A stretch of DNA of 64,000 nucleotides from Psychrobacter sp. UBA3480 (GCF_002377945.1 NZ_DFQV01000015.1:62001-126000); one strand, 5' to 3'; positions 18,844 to 28,476 are shown, numbered from the stretch's first letter. The notes: a model not told the origin generated them from the sequence alone. Program-made: numbers and translations.

Positions 18844-19221
18844 TTAGCGGTATTGATTAATGGCATCAAAAAGCTCATCTTTGCTGAACGGCTTAGTTAA
18901 GTATTCATCAGAGCCAACAATACGGCCACGTGCTTTGTCAAACAATCCATCTTTGGATGAAAGCATAATCACTGGCTTATTTGCGTAATCAGGGTTGTTT
19001 TTTATTAGTGCACAAGTCTGATAACCATCTAAACGTGGCATCATGATGTCAACAAAAATGATATCTGGATTGTTATCTACAATCTTTGCTAATGCATCGA
19101 AACCATCTATAGCGGTTACTACTTCACAGCCCGCTTTTTGTAATAAGGTTTCTGCAGTACGGCGGATGGTTTTTGAATCATCAATCACCATTACTTTCAA
19201 ACCATCAAAATTATTTTCCAT
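18844..19221 (-). CDS. pilG: PilG, CheY-like response regulator
   Basis: PilG is a single receiver domain that promotes pilus extension and cAMP signalling in P. aeruginosa. Acidic residues lie in MVIDDSKT, the phospho-acceptor aspartate is in IIFVDIMMPRLDG, and the lysine is in LTKPFSKDEL. Two in-frame ATG are present; the one at 19221 has AGGA eight bases upstream, whereas the one at 19227 has it only two bases away, so 125 residues is the better reading. It is the first gene of the operon; the promoter must lie in 19228-19875. Confidence 0.94.
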   Translation of the reverse strand: MENNFDGLKVMVIDDSKTIRRTAETLLQKAGCEVVTAIDGFDALAKIVDNNPDIIFVDIMMPRLDGYQTCALIKNNPDYANKPVIMLSSKDGLFDKARGRIVGSDEYLTKPFSKDELFDAINQYR

Positions 19222-19875
19222 TCTCATTGTCCTATAAACGGCTATTTATTCGTAACGCTATCTACTAATATAAATTTTAAATAACTATCCTAAACTGCTA
19301 TATCACATATTATTAGACAAATATGAGTGATTGGATTTACATTAAAATTCACCACAACAGCGAGTATTTGCTTTTAGTATCTGCCTACTAAGCACAGTGT
19401 AAACATGAGCTACTATACGCACTTTATTATTTGTAAACTCAAAAAATCAGGTTTTGAGCTTATAGTTTTGGACATAATACTCTACATTCATAAACCTCAA
19501 GTGAAATAATATTGACGTTAAGCATATACAAAGTACTTTCAAAACAACCTTCGTTAAAGATAAAAGGTTCAATTAACGAGACAAACAACTATATGATATT
19601 TCTGCATTATATATAAACGATGAAAACATTGCAGGATAATTTTCATTTGTAATAAAAATGTATCAAGATATTCTATAGTGTTTGTTTTAGCACAGTTACT
19701 TTCACTTTGCCAGTGATTAGTGAAATTATGTTCGAACTCGCTAGTATCATAAATAGCTATTCTTATTTATAAAGGTGTAACTGCAACTCTGCCTATTGTT
19801 TGGATCATCAACTTTCTTAAGTTTAGTAAATATTTTACAGTCGTTCCACCACATTGCAATTCACTATATAATGAT
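19222..19875. other. Long intergenic region upstream of pilG
   Basis: About 650 AT-rich bases separate the divergent pilG operon and the adaptor-lipoprotein gene. No gene, hairpin with T-run or clear operator was recognised. It must contain the pil-chp promoter and probably the promoter of the adaptor gene. Its length is compatible with more than one regulator site. Confidence 0.4.
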
Positions 19876-21123
19876 ATGACGATTATAATGGTGACTGCTA
19901 TGACAGCTTCTAGATATTTAAGAAAAAGCCTCTATTTATTCAGCGTGCTATTTATCGCTGCTTGTCAGCCGTCACCTATAAATGAATCAGCTGTTACTGA
20001 CACTGAAGAAGAGACCGCAGACACGCCACTTATCATCACAAGCGACAGTGTCACAATGACACCAGAACATATCTTGAGTATTAAACCTTCAAGGTATCAG
20101 CCGAGTCTCGGATTACAAGGTAATATCGAACCTATCAAGCAGACCACATTTGTTGCGGTACATCCGATTCGTATAGAAAAGACACTGGTTAGTGAAGGTC
20201 AATGGGTTGAAAAAGGCACGCCATTGCTTGTCTTTAGGCGTGTGGGTACGGCTAGCAAAGCTGAAGATTTGAAAAAGCCTGAACAAGGTAATGTAGAATC
20301 AAACGATGTTAACAAAGCCAATCCAGAAGATACGCAAAACTCTGATGCTAAATCTGCACAAGCTGCGCCAGACACAGATATCGCTGTTGTAAGAAAAACT
20401 GACAGTAATAAAACGTTAGAAGCAAACTCTGCGATAGATGCTGATAGCAAGAACTCTATTAATCAAGATGCAGACATTAATACTGCCAAACAAGATGCAC
20501 CGTATAATTCGATTACCATTCATGCCAGCTTTTCGGGGCGGGTAGAAAACTTATCTGCTAGTGCAGGACAACAGCTAGCGGCGCGCGCGTCTCTACTACA
20601 GATCAGTGACGAAACCAAGCTACATTTTATGGCTACCCTGCCCATACAAGCAAAACCGCAGCTTTCAGTGGGACAAACGGTCAATTTTACCGCCGAAGGT
20701 ATCTCAGACAAGTTTACGGGACAGGTCAGCAAACTGGTATCGACCAGTCAGCCCAAAAAGCTCTTGGTCTATGTTAATGTCATCGACAACGAAGTAAGTC
20801 GTGATAAGTTACTGCCAAATATGAAAGTCACAGGGCGCGTCAATTATGGTCAAATAGATGTTGGCACTATCGTACCTAAGCGCGCGCTACACGATGTCGA
20901 CCTAACAGAGTTGCAAACTCCTCCTTATATGCCGCTACAACCATTGACTGCGAATGTTTGGATTATAGGCCAAGATCAGCGTCTAACGCGTCAACCTATT
21001 GAGGTAGTGGAATACGATCCTACTACGCAGCAGTATTTGATAGCAGGTGTGAGCAATGATAGCTTGATTTGTTTGGCGGACTTACCTGTTGATTCTAAAG
21101 GTAAAAAAGTCATTGTGTCATAA
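19876..21123 (+). CDS. Lipoprotein of the efflux periplasmic adaptor (HlyD/RND MFP) family
   Basis: The protein has up to 415 residues. A hydrophobic N-terminus ends in a lipobox (FIAAC), so it is a predicted inner-membrane-anchored periplasmic lipoprotein. Both lipoyl half-motifs are present (HPIRIEKTLVSEGQWVEKGTPL and ASFSGRVENLSASAGQQL), followed by beta-barrel and membrane-proximal domains. The segment between the half-motifs (about 118-212) is D/N/S/A/K-rich low complexity rather than a coiled-coil hairpin. Three in-frame ATG (19876, 19888, 19900) are possible and none has a strong ribosome site; 19900 gives the most normal signal peptide. No pump gene is adjacent; a two-component system follows after 258 bases. 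Confidence 0.75.
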   Translation: MTIIMVTAMTASRYLRKSLYLFSVLFIAACQPSPINESAVTDTEEETADTPLIITSDSVTMTPEHILSIKPSRYQPSLGLQGNIEPIKQTTFVAVHPIRIEKTLVSEGQWVEKGTPLLVFRRVGTASKAEDLKKPEQGNVESNDVNKANPEDTQNSDAKSAQAAPDTDIAVVRKTDSNKTLEANSAIDADSKNSINQDADINTAKQDAPYNSITIHASFSGRVENLSASAGQQLAARASLLQISDETKLHFMATLPIQAKPQLSVGQTVNFTAEGISDKFTGQVSKLVSTSQPKKLLVYVNVIDNEVSRDKLLPNMKVTGRVNYGQIDVGTIVPKRALHDVDLTELQTPPYMPLQPLTANVWIIGQDQRLTRQPIEVVEYDPTTQQYLIAGVSNDSLICLADLPVDSKGKKVIVS

Positions 21124-21381
21124 TAGCTTATGCTGACAGTTACATTGCGTAGAAACATTAACAAAGCTTCTCTTGTTTTGTAACAGCATAATTAGGCAAT
21201 ATGGCCCTATTATATATAGCATTATCCGAGTATTAAAATACGATTACATTTAATTATGCGCTATTCTGTATATTTGAAAACATAGAGGCTTAATAGTTTA
21301 ATTATTTATTATTTCCAACAGCTCATCATTACCGAAAACGTTATATTTTTATAAATCACAATAACAATTAGAGGACATCCC

Positions 21382-22104
21382 ATGAGTAAGCAGATTTTAT
21401 TGATTGAAGACGATCCAGATTTGGCTGAGCTGATCAGCGATTATTTGACCATGAACTATTATGACGTGCATCATGCTGGTCTTGGTCAAGAAGGTCTCGA
21501 CTTATTAGACACCAAAGAGCGCGATATTGACTTGGTTGTATTGGATCTTATGCTACCTGATATGGACGGTATGCAAGTATGTCAAAAGATTCGTGGCAAC
21601 AAGAACAACATGACCAATAAAGTGCCTATTATTATGCTAACCGCAAAAGGCGATACAACCGATCGCGTATTGGGGCTGGAGATGGGTGCTGACGATTATA
21701 TCGCCAAGCCTTTTGAGCCACGTGAGCTTTTAGCTCGTATTCGTGCGGTTATTCGTCGTCATGAGCAACCAAATCAAGCCGATAGCCAATCAGACAGCTT
21801 AACCTTTGGCCGTTTGAGTGTGTTCCCTGATAGTCATGAAGTCACTATCGATGACCAACCGGTACGTCTAACCACGCATCAGTTTCAGTTGTTACATTAC
21901 TTCGCCACTCATTCTGGCAAGGTCTTAAATCGTGAACAGCTCTGGCAAGCGATGCCAAATGATGACAGTTCAGACAACATTGACCGTGCAATTGATGTAC
22001 ATATTTCGCGTCTACGTGCTTTAATTGAAGACAATCCACGCCAACCAAAACGTATTATTACCGTACGTGGCGTCGGCTATCAATTTGCCACTGATCAAGT
22101 GTAA
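21382..22104 (+). CDS. OmpR/PhoB-family response regulator
   Basis: The protein has 240 residues. The N-terminal receiver has the acidic EDD (9-11), phospho-acceptor Asp55 in VVLDLMLPDMDG, and KPFEPREL. The C-terminal winged-helix DNA-binding domain (about 140-237) includes REQLWQ and the recognition-helix region DRAIDVHISRLRALIED. RGVGYQF ends the domain. AGAGGA lies before the ATG. The partner kinase starts 85 bases downstream. The pair resembles RstAB/CpxRA-type envelope systems, but the target genes are unknown. Confidence 0.93.
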   Translation: MSKQILLIEDDPDLAELISDYLTMNYYDVHHAGLGQEGLDLLDTKERDIDLVVLDLMLPDMDGMQVCQKIRGNKNNMTNKVPIIMLTAKGDTTDRVLGLEMGADDYIAKPFEPRELLARIRAVIRRHEQPNQADSQSDSLTFGRLSVFPDSHEVTIDDQPVRLTTHQFQLLHYFATHSGKVLNREQLWQAMPNDDSSDNIDRAIDVHISRLRALIEDNPRQPKRIITVRGVGYQFATDQV

Positions 22105-22189
22105 TCACAAAGGATGCCTAATTAGCTGACTCATGGTGTAAACTCTATATCATGAGTCGGTACAAGCGTTTAATAATAGAGATCGTTTA

Positions 22190-24319
22190 ATGCAGCAATT
22201 GGGTTTTCGTTCCGTATTTGCCAAACTATTTGCCAGCGTTATGCTGGCACTTACTTTATTTGCTGTGGCAATGGTGCTGTTGACCCAACTTGTTCATGAC
22301 AAAGACGCTGGTATTCGCTCAGAGATATTAGCCACGCAGATTTTGGGGCAAATCGATCCATTCTTGCACGAATTGAATATTTCCATCAGCAAAGACAATC
22401 GTTTGCAGTCGCGTTTCATGCTGGCTGTCGTTAAGAAAAGCTTTGATATTTTTGATGAATCACTGCAAGCAAAAATGGGATTGTATGACAGTGAAGGTCG
22501 ACTGCTCATGCAAACTGACAACAGTGACTTACCCCTAGAGCTTCCCCCTACTCCGTCTTTATTTTCACGCGTTTTTCCGTCACTTGCAGATACATCACCT
22601 ATCAAACAAGCCCAAGTGTATAGCAGTACGGGTTATACCTTATTATACGAATCACGTCTAACGCCTAAAAAACCTGTCCTTTCTGCAGCCTTGAACTTGT
22701 TCACTGGTACGCTACTACTCTTGCTCATTATGGCAGGTGTACTATGGTTGATTGCACGGACGATGACATGGCGTATTGACCAGTTAAGCCAGCAAATGAC
22801 TCAATTGGGTGATGGTGATTTTACGGTGCGAGTGAATGCGCGTGGTAATGATGAAATCGCTGCACTAGCACGCGGATTCAACCAAGCGGCGCAAAAAATT
22901 GAACACTTAATTGATGCCAATAATTTGCTGCTGGCACATGCCTCTCATGAGCTGCGTACACCGATTACACGTATTCGTCTACAGATTGAGATGATGGATA
23001 TGTTGGCTGGTGCGCTGCCAACTGATACCAAAGCAAAGTTCGATAAACGTGCACAAGCAATCAATAGAGACTTGTCAGGTCTTAATGACTTAGTAGAAAG
23101 CATATTATTGGTTAGCCGTTTGGATGCAGGTCATGCCTTACAGCAAGTTGAAAACTTAGATTTATACGATTTGGTAAATCAAGAACGTCAGCACTATCCT
23201 GAAGCCACGCTCATTGGTGAGCACATCGTGATAGATGGTCAATCATCAATGTTGACTCATTTGATTCGTAATTTACTTACCAACGCTATGCTACATGGCA
23301 AGCCACCTGTTACGGTATTGTTATATGGTGTTCAGAGCATAGAAGAAGCTGGAACTGTGCCTGACTATCTATTACAAACCGTGCTATGCAGTAGCTTTGT
23401 CGATTACAACAGTTTAGATTTTGACGATTATGAAGAAAACGCTGATGCCAAGGTAATTGAAAACCATACTACTAAACATGAAGCTACTAGTTCGGTTGAT
23501 AAAAATAAATCCGAAACGACTGACTCAATAGCAGAGCTACCGACGCCTATCATCTACAAAAACGGTGAAGACATAGCTGCTCGCAACGAAAACAACGAGA
23601 GCAACGATGACGCTAGTATTGATAACGACCTTTCAGATGGCAGCTTAATAGACAGTGCTAGCAAACCCCAACCTACTACTGGCGAAACATCACTACTTGC
23701 TGACTATTACAGCTTTACCAGTGAGTTGACTGACAGAATTAAGAAAGTTATTTGGAGAGCTGTTCCAGATTCTACTGAACCTACTAACGACGCCGATAAT
23801 ACCAACAATGCTAATGTGACTGAAGTAACACCAATAAGCTCTATAAGCAACGTAGAAAGCGAGAATACTGGCACTCTTGTCGATAATAGCGCTCAAAAAT
23901 CAGATAAATCTATTACTGATACCGCTATTAAAAACAACGGCTCAAATAATACGAAAGATGACGCTAAATCTAATAGCTCAAATAATGAGAACTCAGGCGC
24001 AATCGTGCGTAAAGAAGGCTTATTTGCTAAGCATATGAAGAAAGCCAAAACTGAACCTGAACGTCCTTTGCCAAAATATGCCGTGCTGGCTGTAATCGAT
24101 GAAGGCACTGGTATCCCTGAAGGTAAGCGAGAAGAAGTCTTTAGCCCATTTGTACGTTTGCAGCAGAAAAACAAAGGCTCTGGATTAGGGTTATCGTTAG
24201 TCTCACAAATCGTTACCGCTCATCAAGGACGAATTATTACAGATACGTTAAATGGTCATACTAGATTTTTGGTGACCATCCCCATTCATCATGACCCTCA
24301 TTACAACTATCACGAGTAA
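22190..24319 (+). CDS. Sensor histidine kinase with a 240-residue insert in the ATPase domain
   Basis: The protein has 709 residues. Membrane helices lie at about 12-34 and 165-187 with a periplasmic sensor of about 130 residues between. A HAMP domain (about 188-240) is followed by a HisKA domain with the phospho-histidine in ASHELRTPITR (about residue 253). The N-box (LIRNLLTNAMLHG) is near 357, but the G1 box (DEGTGIP) comes only near 637, where 30-50 residues would be usual. The intervening residues (about 385-625) are D/N/S/T/E-rich and look disordered. The G2 motif GSGLGLSLV closes the domain. It is the partner of the preceding regulator. The kinase motifs all remain, so it is probably active. 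Confidence 0.92.
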   Translation: MQQLGFRSVFAKLFASVMLALTLFAVAMVLLTQLVHDKDAGIRSEILATQILGQIDPFLHELNISISKDNRLQSRFMLAVVKKSFDIFDESLQAKMGLYDSEGRLLMQTDNSDLPLELPPTPSLFSRVFPSLADTSPIKQAQVYSSTGYTLLYESRLTPKKPVLSAALNLFTGTLLLLLIMAGVLWLIARTMTWRIDQLSQQMTQLGDGDFTVRVNARGNDEIAALARGFNQAAQKIEHLIDANNLLLAHASHELRTPITRIRLQIEMMDMLAGALPTDTKAKFDKRAQAINRDLSGLNDLVESILLVSRLDAGHALQQVENLDLYDLVNQERQHYPEATLIGEHIVIDGQSSMLTHLIRNLLTNAMLHGKPPVTVLLYGVQSIEEAGTVPDYLLQTVLCSSFVDYNSLDFDDYEENADAKVIENHTTKHEATSSVDKNKSETTDSIAELPTPIIYKNGEDIAARNENNESNDDASIDNDLSDGSLIDSASKPQPTTGETSLLADYYSFTSELTDRIKKVIWRAVPDSTEPTNDADNTNNANVTEVTPISSISNVESENTGTLVDNSAQKSDKSITDTAIKNNGSNNTKDDAKSNSSNNENSGAIVRKEGLFAKHMKKAKTEPERPLPKYAVLAVIDEGTGIPEGKREEVFSPFVRLQQKNKGSGLGLSLVSQIVTAHQGRIITDTLNGHTRFLVTIPIHHDPHYNYHE

Positions 24320-24575
24320 TCAATCCCTATCGTTATATAGATAGCTATCACGCTGTCACCTTCACACTTGCCATTTTAACTGCTTATTCTTAATAGCTAT
24401 TAATCATAAGCCGGACACGTATGTGCATATCCAAAGTGCCTGATAATATGCTATATTACCGCCCCTTATTATACGGTTATTGACTGTTGTCGTTTTGACG
24501 AGCTTCTTACATATTGAAAGAGGCCTGATGACGCGTTTTTAACCATTAAAAAATTTATTAAATTTTGAGCCCTCC

Positions 24576-25346
24576 ATGAATGACATGATTGTCTTAAACG
24601 ATGTGACCAAAAGTTTTTTAAGCGACCGATCAATCAAAGACAAAGACGGCAAACCACATTGGTTTACCGCTGTTGAGCCGACATCTCTGACTATCAAACA
24701 AGGCGAAATCTTTGGTCTAATGGGTTATTCAGGTGCAGGTAAATCTACCTTATTGCGCCTAATCAACATGCTTGAACGTCCAGATTCGGGTCAAGTCGTG
24801 ATAGACGGTACTGACCTAACCACGCTGTCTGCCAGTGAGCTACGCATTGCCCGTCATAATATCGGTATGATTTTTCAGCAGTTTAATCTGATGTCTAATC
24901 AAACGGTTTTTGACAACGTGGCATTTAACTTAAAAATCTCTGGTTATCCAAGTCGTGACATTCATAAACGCGTCATGGATTGTCTTGCGATTGTTGATTT
25001 GACCGATCGTGCTGGCCACTACCCTGCGCAGTTATCAGGTGGACAAAAACAGCGTGTGGGTATTGCTCGCGCGATTGCCCCTAGCCCAAAAGTATTGTTG
25101 GCCGATGAGCCAACCAGTGCGCTTGACCCTGCCACGACCCGTAGTTTGCTGACTTGTCTGCGCGATATTAATGAGCAACTTGGCGTGACTATCGTCATCG
25201 TGACCCATGAGATGAGTGTTATTCGTAGACTTTGTGATCGCGCAGCGTTATTGCATCAAGGACAACTATTAGAAGTTGCGGATGTGCGAGACGGTCTGAT
25301 TCAAGCAACCACCCCGATTGGCAAAGGCCTAGTCGTCGAGGACTAA
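24576..25346 (+). CDS. metN: Methionine ABC transporter ATPase MetN (short form)
   Basis: MetN powers MetI/MetQ import of L-methionine, probably also D-methionine. The protein has 256 residues with Walker A GYSGAGKST (50-58), signature LSGGQKQRVGIARAIA and Walker B VLLADEPTSALD. E. coli MetN has 343 residues with a C-terminal ACT-like (NIL) domain that binds methionine and switches the transporter off. Here the protein stops right after the ATPase core. An N-terminal insert (DRSIKDKDGKPHWF) precedes the Walker A strand. The gene is followed after 19 bases by metI. The ribosome site is weak. Confidence 0.9.
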   Translation: MNDMIVLNDVTKSFLSDRSIKDKDGKPHWFTAVEPTSLTIKQGEIFGLMGYSGAGKSTLLRLINMLERPDSGQVVIDGTDLTTLSASELRIARHNIGMIFQQFNLMSNQTVFDNVAFNLKISGYPSRDIHKRVMDCLAIVDLTDRAGHYPAQLSGGQKQRVGIARAIAPSPKVLLADEPTSALDPATTRSLLTCLRDINEQLGVTIVIVTHEMSVIRRLCDRAALLHQGQLLEVADVRDGLIQATTPIGKGLVVED

Positions 25347-25365
25347 TGAGGCAGGAGAAATAGAT

Positions 25366-26052
25366 ATGTTAACTGGTACTGAATTATCCGCCTCTATAGA
25401 CAAGCTACTTGTGTTACGCAAAGAGATCGTGAGCGCGTTTATTGATACATTTGTGATGCTTGGTATTTCGACCACGGTCGCAATCGTCATCGGTGGACTG
25501 TTTGGCGTATTCTTGTTTTTGTCTAGTGATCGACAGTTTTTGCAAAACAAGACGTTGTACGGCGTGCTTGGCGGTATTACCAACTTTATGCGTGCTTTCC
25601 CTTTCGTGATTTTGATGATTGCGATGAGTCCGTTTACCAAGGCCATCGTTGGTACGGGTATCGGACCGATCGCTGCATCACTGGTACTTGCTATCGCTGG
25701 TTCGTTTTATTTTGCGCGTTTGGTCGAGCAAAATTTGCGTGAAGTGCCGCGCGGTATTATCGAAGCAACTGAATCGATGGGGGCACGACCTTTTACCATT
25801 ATTAAAGTACTACTTAATGAAGCGCGCTCAGGTTTAGTATTGTCAGTCACTATTCTTTGTATCAGCTTGCTCTCTTATTCAGCAGCCGCTGGTATGATCG
25901 GTGGTGGCGGTTTGGGTGATCTAGCCATTCGTTATGGCTATTATCGCTATCAAACCGAGGTAATGATTTTTATCGTGATTGTATTATCAATCATGGTCAT
26001 CTCGATTCAAGCCTCTGGTAACTGGCTCGCTAATCGTTTAGACAAACGTTAA
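25366..26052 (+). CDS. metI: Methionine ABC transporter permease MetI
   Basis: The inner-membrane permease of the methionine importer has 228 residues and about five membrane helices. The EAA-type coupling loop reads EATESMGARPFTIIKVLLNEARSG, and the MetI-typical SYSAAAGMIGGGGLGDLAIRYGYYRY follows. GCAGGAGAAA before the ATG is a good ribosome site. It forms an operon with metN. A hairpin with a T-run lies between it and metQ. Confidence 0.95.
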   Translation: MLTGTELSASIDKLLVLRKEIVSAFIDTFVMLGISTTVAIVIGGLFGVFLFLSSDRQFLQNKTLYGVLGGITNFMRAFPFVILMIAMSPFTKAIVGTGIGPIAASLVLAIAGSFYFARLVEQNLREVPRGIIEATESMGARPFTIIKVLLNEARSGLVLSVTILCISLLSYSAAAGMIGGGGLGDLAIRYGYYRYQTEVMIFIVIVLSIMVISIQASGNWLANRLDKR

Positions 26053-26132
26053 ACCGCTTTAGAGAATACTTGACTTTACGAGCGACTAGGTTTATTTTTG
26101 GCAACACTCAACCCTTATCTCAGCTCTTACAA

Positions 26133-26168
26133 CAAAAGCAGCATTACTATTTATAATGTTGCTTTTTT
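26133..26168 (+). terminator. Terminator-like hairpin between metI and metQ
   Basis: AAAAGCAGCATTA pairs with TAATGTTGCTTTT (one mismatch) around a short loop and is followed by T. It could end or attenuate the metNI transcript so that metQ depends partly on its own promoter. Confidence 0.6.
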
Positions 26169-26222
26169 AATGTTCAGACGATAAACGCTTTACTCAACCC
26201 CATTCATTATTAAGGACATATT

Positions 26223-27200
26223 ATGAAATTAACAGATATCAGCCGTCAGTTAGCTACCGCATTTGCCGCTGTTGGTGTATCAGGTCTAGTCTTAGTTGGT
26301 TGCAGCAATTCATCAGCGCCAGAAGCGACTAAAGAGCCAGTAACCGAAGGTGCCACTGCAGAAACTGCCGCTAGCGATATCGATCCTGATCATACCAAAA
26401 TCGTTATTGGTACGACTGAAGGCGATTTTGCTGATATGGTTCGTAACCAAGTAAAGAGCACGCTTGAAGCTCAAGGTTATGAAGTTGAGTTGATTGCTTT
26501 TACTGACTATGTCCGTCCTAACCTTGCATTGGCTGAAGGCGATTTGGATATCAACATCTTCCAGCACAAACCTTATCTTGATAATTTCAAAAAAGAAAAC
26601 AATCTTGATCTAGTAGAAGCATTCCAAGTACCAACGGCTCCGCTTGGTATCTACTCAGGTAAAAAGACTAGCCTTGATGATGCATTTAAAGGTATGAGTG
26701 TCTCTGCACCAAACGATCCAAGTAACTTTGCACGTGCTTTGGTTATGATGAACGATCTTGGCTGGATCAAATTGAAAGACAACATCGATCCATTGACAGC
26801 ATCAAAAGCAGATATCGCTGATAACAGCAAATACGATATCGAAATCGTTGAACTAGAAGCTGCTCAATTACCACGCGCGCGTGATGAAGTTGACTTTGCA
26901 GTTATCAACGGTAACTATGCTACTGACTCTGGTATCAAATTGACCGAAGCATTGTTCCAAGAGCCAAGCTTTGCTTATGTAAACTGGTCAGCAATCAAAT
27001 CTGCTGATACTGGTAAAAAATGGGTTGAAGATGTGACCAACGCTTATAACTCAGAAGCTTTCAAAAAGTATGCTCATGAAACGTTCCCTGGCTACAAGTA
27101 CCCAAAAATCTGGGGTACTGATCATAGCGCACATACGGACACTGCTGCTAAAACTGAAAGCGCTGACGCTCCAGAAACTGCAGAAGCAGCTGCTCAATAA
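26223..27200 (+). CDS. metQ: Methionine-binding lipoprotein MetQ
   Basis: MetQ captures methionine in the periplasm and delivers it to MetI. The protein has 325 residues. A signal peptide ends in the lipobox LVGC (Cys27), followed by an acidic T/E/A linker. The mature domain is NLPA/MetQ-like: KIVIGTTEGDFADMV, then DYVRPNLALAEGDLDINIFQHKPYL, typical of the family. The C-terminal 25 residues are an A/T/E-rich tail beyond the usual end. AAGGACATATT lies before the ATG. The terminator at 27248-27282 closes the unit. Confidence 0.95.
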   Translation: MKLTDISRQLATAFAAVGVSGLVLVGCSNSSAPEATKEPVTEGATAETAASDIDPDHTKIVIGTTEGDFADMVRNQVKSTLEAQGYEVELIAFTDYVRPNLALAEGDLDINIFQHKPYLDNFKKENNLDLVEAFQVPTAPLGIYSGKKTSLDDAFKGMSVSAPNDPSNFARALVMMNDLGWIKLKDNIDPLTASKADIADNSKYDIEIVELEAAQLPRARDEVDFAVINGNYATDSGIKLTEALFQEPSFAYVNWSAIKSADTGKKWVEDVTNAYNSEAFKKYAHETFPGYKYPKIWGTDHSAHTDTAAKTESADAPETAEAAAQ

Positions 27201-27527
27201 GACTTTAAATCAAAAGTACCTAGTTTTTTAGGTGTTATGATTAATAGAAACGCCCATTGCTTAGAGTGATGGGCGTTTTTTTGTCTTTAATTTTGGGAGT
27301 GCTGTCTTCCAATACCGTTATCAAAAGACTAACTGTGCATTAAATAACTATCAAAAATCACGTTACAGCCTGTTTGCCCTTTGTAGGAAACCGTCACTCA
27401 CTCTTCCACTTGTCTTTGGTTTTTCTTATAGTGGACATGCTTAATAGTAATTTACTCGTTAAACCATACTATTGATGACATTTAAAACTAATGAAAATTA
27501 TAAGATACATATAACAAGGATAATAAT
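27201..27527. other. Intergenic region between metQ and the aldo/keto reductase
   Basis: It holds the metQ terminator (27248-27282) and presumably the promoter of the reductase. Nothing else was recognised. Confidence 0.5.
27248..27282 (+). terminator. Terminator after metQ
   Basis: The stem AAACGCCCAT/ATGGGCGTTT with an 11-base loop is followed by seven T. Confidence 0.9.
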
Positions 27528-28376
27528 ATGAGCGCTGAAAACTATAATATTCGTACCGCTGGACAAGCAAATATCCCTATCCTAGGGCTAGGTACTTGGC
27601 AGTCAACTGGCCAAGATTGCGTAGATGTGGTCAAAAAAGCATTAGAAATGGGTTATGAGCATATCGATACCGCTCAAGCTTATGGTAACGAAAAAGAAGT
27701 TGGCGAAGGCATCAGACAATCAGGCGTGGCTCGTGATAAGTTCTTTTTGACTACCAAGATTTTTCCAGATGATATGAAGTTTGAACCGGAAAAACTGGTC
27801 GCAGCAGCCAAGCGTTCTTTGGAAGATTTGGGTACAGATTATGTCGATCTGTTGCTGTTGCACTGGCCTGATGACCGCGTGCCGTTATCTGAGACCATTC
27901 CTGCGCTGTGTGAACTCCAAAAGCAAGGTTTGACGCGTCATATTGGTGTTTCAAACTTCAATATTGCTAATATCATTGAAGCCAAGAAATATGCTGATGT
28001 GCCTATCGTCGTCAACCAAGTAGAGTTTCATCCGTTCATTAAACAAAACACATTGCAGACCTTCTTAAATAATCATCATATTCTACTAGAAGCCTACTCG
28101 CCATTAGCGCGTGGTGATGTATTTGATAACGCAGTAATTAAAGAGATTGCAGATAAGCACAACGTAACGCCAGCACAAATCTCACTAGCATGGATCTTAT
28201 CAGACAAGCATCGTGTGGCTATTCCGAAAACGTCTAACCCTGATCACTTGCAAGGCAATCTAGATGCCATTAAAGTTGAGTTAAGTGCAGATGAGTTAGA
28301 AAAAATCGGTAACCTAGCCAGCTCTGACGGTCGTAAAATTGAACATCCTGACTATAGTCCAGTATGGGATGACTAA
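27528..28376 (+). CDS. Aldo/keto reductase (2,5-diketo-gluconate reductase-like)
   Basis: An NAD(P)H-dependent reductase of aldehydes or ketones with 282 residues. The catalytic tetrad is visible as Asp47, Tyr52 (DTAQAYGNE), Lys77 (TTKIF) and His112 (LLLLHWP). The NADP-binding region includes IPKTSNPDHLQGN near the C-terminus. Length and motifs fit the bacterial AKR5-type DkgA/DkgB group; the natural substrate cannot be told. AAGGATAATAAT precedes the ATG. It is monocistronic, ended by the hairpin at 28423-28452. Confidence 0.92.
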   Translation: MSAENYNIRTAGQANIPILGLGTWQSTGQDCVDVVKKALEMGYEHIDTAQAYGNEKEVGEGIRQSGVARDKFFLTTKIFPDDMKFEPEKLVAAAKRSLEDLGTDYVDLLLLHWPDDRVPLSETIPALCELQKQGLTRHIGVSNFNIANIIEAKKYADVPIVVNQVEFHPFIKQNTLQTFLNNHHILLEAYSPLARGDVFDNAVIKEIADKHNVTPAQISLAWILSDKHRVAIPKTSNPDHLQGNLDAIKVELSADELEKIGNLASSDGRKIEHPDYSPVWDD

Positions 28377-28422
28377 CAGGGTTAATAATTACGATTAGCT
28401 GATTAGCTAAACAAAGCTCAAT

Positions 28423-28452
28423 AAAAAGCCACCGATTATCGGTGGCTTTTTT
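28423..28452 (+). terminator. Terminator between aldo/keto reductase and ccmE
   Basis: Perfect stem AAAAAGCCACCGAT/ATCGGTGGCTTTTT with T-runs on both strands. It serves the convergent reductase gene and the ccm operon. Confidence 0.93.
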
Positions 28453-28476
28453 ATGTGGTATAAAAACTCACAATCA

